From: Gnetum montanum
Taxonomy: Eukaryota; Streptophyta; Gnetopsida; Gnetales; Gnetaceae
Length of the DNA stretch: 64,000 nt
Direction of reading: 5' to 3'
Assembly (NCBI GenBank): GCA_015680685.1
Contig: MNCI01013583.1
Location: forward strand, 38,968 to 102,967
How positions within the stretch are numbered: position 1 is the stretch's first letter; every line of letters begins with the position of its first letter. Positions 59,191 through 64,000 of this stretch are shown in pieces. The position numbers and the translations under genes were made by a program. Under the pieces are notes generated by a model that saw nothing but the letters and a program-made list of their open reading frames with translations, did not search any database and was not told the origin of the DNA.

Positions 59191-60773
59191 TGGGGCCTTG
59201 GAGTGGCTTGCATTATGGTCCCTATCAATGTAGGTGGGTTGGCACCAGAGTGGGCAGCTTTGGGAGTTGGGACCTTAGGTTGCTTAGCCATTGGACCTTG
59301 GTTGATTTCTTTTGCATTTGTGGTTACCATGGCCACTATTGCATTTTTCTTGCATGCATAGTGATTTTTGAAGGCCATGTAGGCTAGGTCATTGCTTGCT
59401 TGTGCTACCTCTTTTGTGCCCTTTATTTGGGCAAAGGCTTGGTTGAGAGACTTTGGGGTCACGTAGTACAGTTTTGACTTGATGAAGTCATTAACTGCAC
59501 CCTTAAAGATGGGTAAGAGGTGTGTCTCTACAATCAATTTTTTCATTTCATTCAATGCAACACTCCACCATTGGATGAACTTAGGCACAGCCTTTAGGGG
59601 CCCGTACTTAACCTATATGAGTTGGTTAAGGATTGCTTCAGCCTTTAGGTTGTACTTAAAGTGCATCATGAACTAGCTTAGGAGATCCTCCAAGGAGGAG
59701 ATGGAGACCCTAGATAGTGCATGGTACCAATCTAGGACTTTACCAATGAGCAACAAGGGAAAGATGCACATGATTGCATGTGGCCATGCTTAGAGCAATA
59801 GGCACTTGGACCTAAATATGAAGAAGTGCACATTGGGGTCATCCTCACCATTGTACTTGGTGAGTTGAGATAGCGAGACCCCAATTGGCAGAGTTAGGGA
59901 TGGGATCATAGGACTTATGGGATCATCCTAGTAAAAGTCCATCACCCTGATAGTTTTGGAGGTAACTTTGAGTCAATTGATCTCCTCTATCAAACTTTGG
60001 ATCAACTAGAATGCCTAATCCAAGCTTGGAGATGTGCTAGTTGGTTGCATTGATTGGGCTTGTGTTGGTTGCACAGTAAAGGACTAGATTGTTAATTGAA
60101 AAGTTTTCCAATTTAATGTCATAGCAAAAAAGTGTAGTTGATGCATTGGCTGAGTGATGGGCATGGTGACCCAGGTGGGATACACATGTATGGGTTGGAT
60201 CAATTTCAAGGGCACTGATGAGATAGGCGGGATGTAAGATGCTCAAATTGTTTAGGACTAGGAGGTAGCCTCAACATGAGCAAAGGGTTGCGCAGATGTG
60301 ATGGTTTCTTGCAAAGAAGGCTATGTTGGCCTGGTCACCATCTCAAAGAGGACAGGTGAACCAAACCAAGGAGGGGATACACTAGGAAGTGGTTGTTGGA
60401 AGACGGTGTAGAGGGAGCTCTCGCATTCAAAGTGGGCTTCAAATTTATCCTCCTCCCCTTGTGATGCTTCATCATAGGTTGTCCCTGCATCATGCTTGTG
60501 TTGCATAGATGAGTTGGGATAGCAACTAATGCTAGGACTCTGTGAGTGAGATTATGTCAAACAAGGTAGGGTTGTACTCTCATCCATTCCAATGGACTCA
60601 TTCGTAGTCTTGTTTACCTCTAAGTCAAGGCTATCCATGGGCAATCATACTTCGATCTTAGCATAAAAAAAGTTATACTATTCATGGCTAGGCACAACAT
60701 GCTTTGGATGGATCATGAAGGTGTCAAATGTGTTAGAAACTGATGTGGAAGGTTGATTTGGATTCATGTTCAT
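58850..60773 (-). pseudogene. gag: Gag of element F
   Basis: Start at ATG 60773 (NPNQPSTSVSN), matching the gag starts of A and the left F unit. Motifs: EYNFFYAKIEV (about 60680), a capsid-like core near 59950-59650 with broken frames, AVNDFIKSKLYYVTPKSLNQA (59500), and a basic Ala/Pro-rich segment. The knuckle near 58990-58940 reads QYYHYH, FGHDTNNY, so the Cys residues have become Tyr. The Tyr substitutions are shared by both duplicate copies and so predate the duplication. Confidence 0.82.
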
Positions 60774-61180
60774 AGATCAAGTTGTGAGAGTTGCTATTTG
60801 CAAAAAAAAAATGGCTAACTCTTAAACATGTAGAAAAATAGCTAGGTCTACTAGTAGCAGAAAATAACTAAGTCCAGAAACTGTCAAAAAAATGACTAAG
60901 TGTGAAAATGCAAAAAAGAAAAAGAAAAAAAAAGACTAAGTATGGAGACTATGCTCTCCACTAATTGTGCTCTCCACCAACTACGCTTCCTATGCTTAGA
61001 GAGTAAAGACTTAGAAAAAGATGGAGAATGGCATGATTTGGGTTGCTACACAAGGTCTCAAGAAGACCGACAATGGGGTTCAATCTACACTGATGGAGGG
61101 GGGGCATAGAGCACACAAAAGGAACCATAGCTAAATGAAAAGAAGGAAATGGCATAGCCCTCCTTCTAGCACTAGAAAAT
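60774..61180 (-). promoter_or_regulatory. Leader and primer-binding site of element F
   Basis: The leader holds GACTAAGT/A-rich repeats (60800-60940) and GACTATGCTCTCC motifs (60945-61000). The primer-binding site at 61158-61174 reads TAGTGCTAGAAGGAGGG on the minus strand, one base different from that of A, six bases from the LTR. Confidence 0.7.
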
Positions 61181-62638
61181 TATAGTGATCAAAGACATTA
61201 GAGGCTAGAATGGTACACCAAGAGGTTTGTGGTCATATAGCTTAACCATGCATCTATGTGAGGCCCTACTAGAAATGGAGGTGGGGTGCCCAGAATGATC
61301 TTGTCGATCAAATGGGGACTTATAGTGTGTTACACTAAAATGAATGCTAAGGGTTCACATGGTGTTTGCAACATCCACGATGTCAACTAGGGTGAGTGTA
61401 GTTGAGGTTTTTGGTGTAAAACAAGGATGCAAATGTGTGAATATGTGTAAAAAAATAGCAAAAAATGTCAATAAAATGCTAGAATGTAAGCAAGAGTGCC
61501 AAGACATGCATAGGGAGTGAGCAAGAGAGAAAGTGGCACCACTCCAAATGGGGGGAAGCATAGTTAACTACAAAGAAAAGGTGAGGAGGTACGCGGTGTA
61601 CAAACATGCATAGTAGGTAGCATAGTCACAGTCTTAGGATGTCTAGGCTATGAAGACTAACATCCACCATGAAGTCTAAGCCTGCCAGGTTAGTTTCCAT
61701 AGTGTCCTATGGGCTACAATGGTCTGCAGGATGCAACGGTGTTGTGGTGGTGTGCAACGGTGCCAAGTGTTATCCCAAAGTTTGCCAAAATTCCAAAATA
61801 AATGTAAGAATTGCCAACCCCTAAAATGTGAANAGACTACATGTGCAAGTGCCAAAGAGACCACAATGTACCTGAAAACAATGCAAAATAGTGTAATTTT
61901 GGAGACTACGCTATCCACCCTCTCAAGTGATGTCAAGTGTATGTACAATTTTGGGGGTAAATGGGGGGTGCAAGAGAAATGCAAATTGTTGATCTTACTT
62001 GTTGAAAGAATGTTGAAGTTGAGATGAAGGCCAGTGCTAAGTTTTGGAGGCTCCTAGAAGCAGTTTGACATGATTACGCTAACTACGCTCTAACGCACAG
62101 TCCAACAGTTAGACAAATTTTGCAAAAACTATGCTCTAGTGTAGACTACGTTGACTACACTCTAGAGCATAGTCCTAGTAGTGAGAGCATAGCCATGACA
62201 CTTAGAAAAATCTAACAAAACTAATGTCTTTATGCAAACTACATTGACTAAGCTCTAGAGCGTAGTAAGAACCATAGCCTCAAAATTTAGAAAGTTTTGC
62301 CAAACTGTTTCTTCCATGCCAACTGGGCTTGATAGCTTCTAGCTTCTGAGAGAAATTTGCAAAACTAGCCATGAGTGTGCAGACTACGTTGACTATGCTC
62401 TAGAGTGTAGTCCTGATAGGGAGAGCATAGTCATAACACTTAGAAAATTCTGCAGCTACTGTGAACACCTAGAAAAATGTTGCAAATCTAGGTTGTCTAT
62501 GTCAACTACATTGACTACACTCTAGAGCATAGTCCCAACAATGGGGAGCATAGTCTCAACACTTAGAAAAATTTGTCAAGTTTTGACATAGACAAATTTG
62601 CAGTCGAGACTTGATGGCCCAAAGTTGGCGATGTTTCA
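61181..62638 (-). repeat. F-type LTR, right copy (5' LTR of element F)
   Basis: Begins TATAGTGATC and ends GATGTTTCA. Aligns with 51377-53047 but lacks about 175 bp equivalent to 52054-52228, including the TATA-like box. The only ambiguous base of the window (61833) sits exactly at that break. Motifs GACTACGTTGACTACACTC and CTAGAGCATAGTCC recur at 62070-62540. Confidence 0.82.
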
Positions 62639-62699
62639 CACAACCAATTTCAAATAGCCCATATAGGTTTTTTACTTTAGAATTAAGGTAATTAAAAAT

Positions 62700-63890
62700 A
62701 CAATTATGCTAGTTATTGGAAGAAGGAAAGATTTGACCAAGTGTTTCACCTTTAGGTACACTAGCTTTATTTGTTAAGATGAAGGATGATACATTAAAAT
62801 TATGTATTGTTTATAGTGTGGTAAACAAAGTAATTATTAAAAATACCTATCCCCTACCTAGATTAACAACATGTTTCACCAACTTACTAGAGCATGTTAT
62901 TTTTCTAAGATTGATTTAAAATTAGGTTATCACCAAATACGAAATTAAAGAGAAAGATATTGAAAAAATGACTTTTAGAACTAGGTACGAATTATATGAG
63001 TTTGGGGTGATGTCATTTAGATTGATCAAAAGACATGCAACAATCATGGAATTAATGAATAATATCTTTTAAGAGTACCTTAACCAATTTGGTATCATAT
63101 TTATGGATGATATACTTGTTTATTCCAAGTTAAGATAGGAACATGTTAAAAATTTTAAAATTATAATGGAAATTCTCAAAGAACATCAAATCAAGGAAAA
63201 ATTAAGTAAATGTGAAGTCTTTAAAAAAGAGGTATCATACTTGGAACATATTATATCTAAGCAAGGACTACAAGTAGACCCATTGAGTTAGTGTAGTTTG
63301 TAATTGGTTGAAACCTAAAGATACTATAGCAATTCATAGTTTCTTAGGCTTAATAGGCTTTTATTAATGTTTTATTAAAGATTATTCAACTTTGATAGCC
63401 CTCTTGACTAATCTCTTACAAGAAAAATGTATTTTTTAAGTTTGATAAAAAATGTAGGAAAAATTTTCAAAGACTACAGATGCGATTAACAATGGTGCCT
63501 ATCCTAAGAATCCCAGATGAAGAAATACCATTTGAAGTATCTACAAATGCTTGCAAAGTAGGAATTGGTGTAGTTCTTTTATAAGAAGATAAAGTAGTAT
63601 GTTTTAAGTCTTGTAAATTATAAGGAGATGAGGTAAATAACTCAATCCATGATCTAGAATTGTTGGTAATTGTTCATGCTTTAAAGTTTTGGAGACATTA
63701 TCTTTGTGGAAAAAGATTTGTACTAAAAAAAGATCATAAAAGCCTAGAATATTTACAAAGATAACCCATCTTGAACACCTAACAATGAAAGTGGATAGAA
63801 TTATTAGCCAAATATTATTTTGAAATTAAATATATTCTAGGAAAATAAAATATAGTGGCTAATATCCTTAAATGTGAAACCTAATTATTG
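62700..63890 (+). pseudogene. pol: Element I: chromovirus-like reverse transcriptase and RNase H fragment
   Basis: A third gypsy lineage, running off the right side. RT: YFSKIDLKLGYHQIR (62905), MTFRTRYELYEFGVMSF, IIFMDDILVYSK (about 63100), CEVFKKEVSYLEHI. RNase H: FEVSTNACKVGIGVVL (63530), LELLVIVHALKFWRHYL, KDHKSLEYLQR, and KWIELLAKYYFEIKYILGK. This wording is that of plant chromoviruses (Tekay/CRM/Reina group). Stops and frameshifts throughout. It directly abuts the F LTR at 62638. Confidence 0.85.
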
Positions 63891-64000
63891 GTGTTGTGAC
63901 AATGCTTATGAAAGAAGAAATCAAGGAAAGGATAAAAAAGGATCCTTACTTCAAGAAAATTCTAACCAATATTTCTTTTGAGCCTTAGTGCCATCTTTTT

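Larger units (their letters stand above)
51377..62638 (-). mobile_element. Element F: Tat-like element with gag and protease, no RT or integrase
   Basis: Bounded by LTRs 51377-53047 and 61181-62638. On the minus strand: 5' LTR, primer site, leader, gag, linker and protease, a second tandem copy of the gag-end/protease block, border repeats, a putative intron, 3' exon region, hairpin remnant and 3' LTR. No RT, RNase H or integrase motif lies between the protease and the 3' region, and no gene B is present. It would have needed enzymes from relatives such as A. Confidence 0.78.

Overview
This is plant nuclear DNA made almost entirely of nested, decayed LTR retrotransposons. I see no host single-copy gene, rRNA, tRNA or CRISPR array. 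The Ty3/gypsy pol types, a gag zinc-knuckle pattern and a second RNase H point to a plant; I cannot name the species. Most reading frames are broken by stops and frameshifts, many at positions that fit C-to-T decay of methylated cytosines.

Layout, left to right. 1-1390: 5' end and 5' LTR of a minus-strand element (D1) with a classical plant gypsy primer-binding site. 1391-32445: the visible part of a plus-strand Tat-like element (C). It is split by a complete minus-strand relative (A, 4757-22499) with two LTRs and a perfect AGAGG target duplication. 32446-36490: remnant of a third relative (E). 36491-40281: a second D-type element (D2) with protease and gag traces. 40390-42330: a different gypsy pol (H). 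44749-48803: a degenerate coding region, then the 3' LTR of another relative (G). 48804-62638: two joined elements of the same family (F) sharing an LTR, with a 2.1-kb tandem duplication. 62700-64000: a chromovirus-like reverse transcriptase/RNase H fragment (I).

The unusual system is in A and C. Between gag (seen in A; expected in C but outside the window) and pol, both elements carry the same intron-bearing gene in ANTISENSE orientation (called gene B here). Its N-terminus looks like a plant FCP1/NIF-type HAD phosphatase domain whose catalytic motif is altered in both copies. The rest resembles plant transposon-associated/plant-mobile-domain proteins, followed by an acidic linker and a coiled-coil-like tail. 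In A and C pol starts at its own ATGGCC codon just after a splice-acceptor-like site, so gene B could lie inside a sense intron. A second sense intron seems to follow pol in A, C, E and F: a donor just after the pol stop, tandem repeats inside, and a conserved acceptor.

Two further shared signals stand out. Short family-specific motif arrays (AGCGTGAC-like in A, TAGCGTAGC-like in C, GACTATGCTAACTATGC-like in F) occur in the LTRs and in the leader or gene-B promoter side of the same element. An imperfect inverted repeat spans the polypurine tract and LTR start in every family member. Functional statements about gene B, splicing and the motif arrays are inference from sequence reading; the LTRs, the target duplication, the primer-binding sites and the pol motifs are seen directly.
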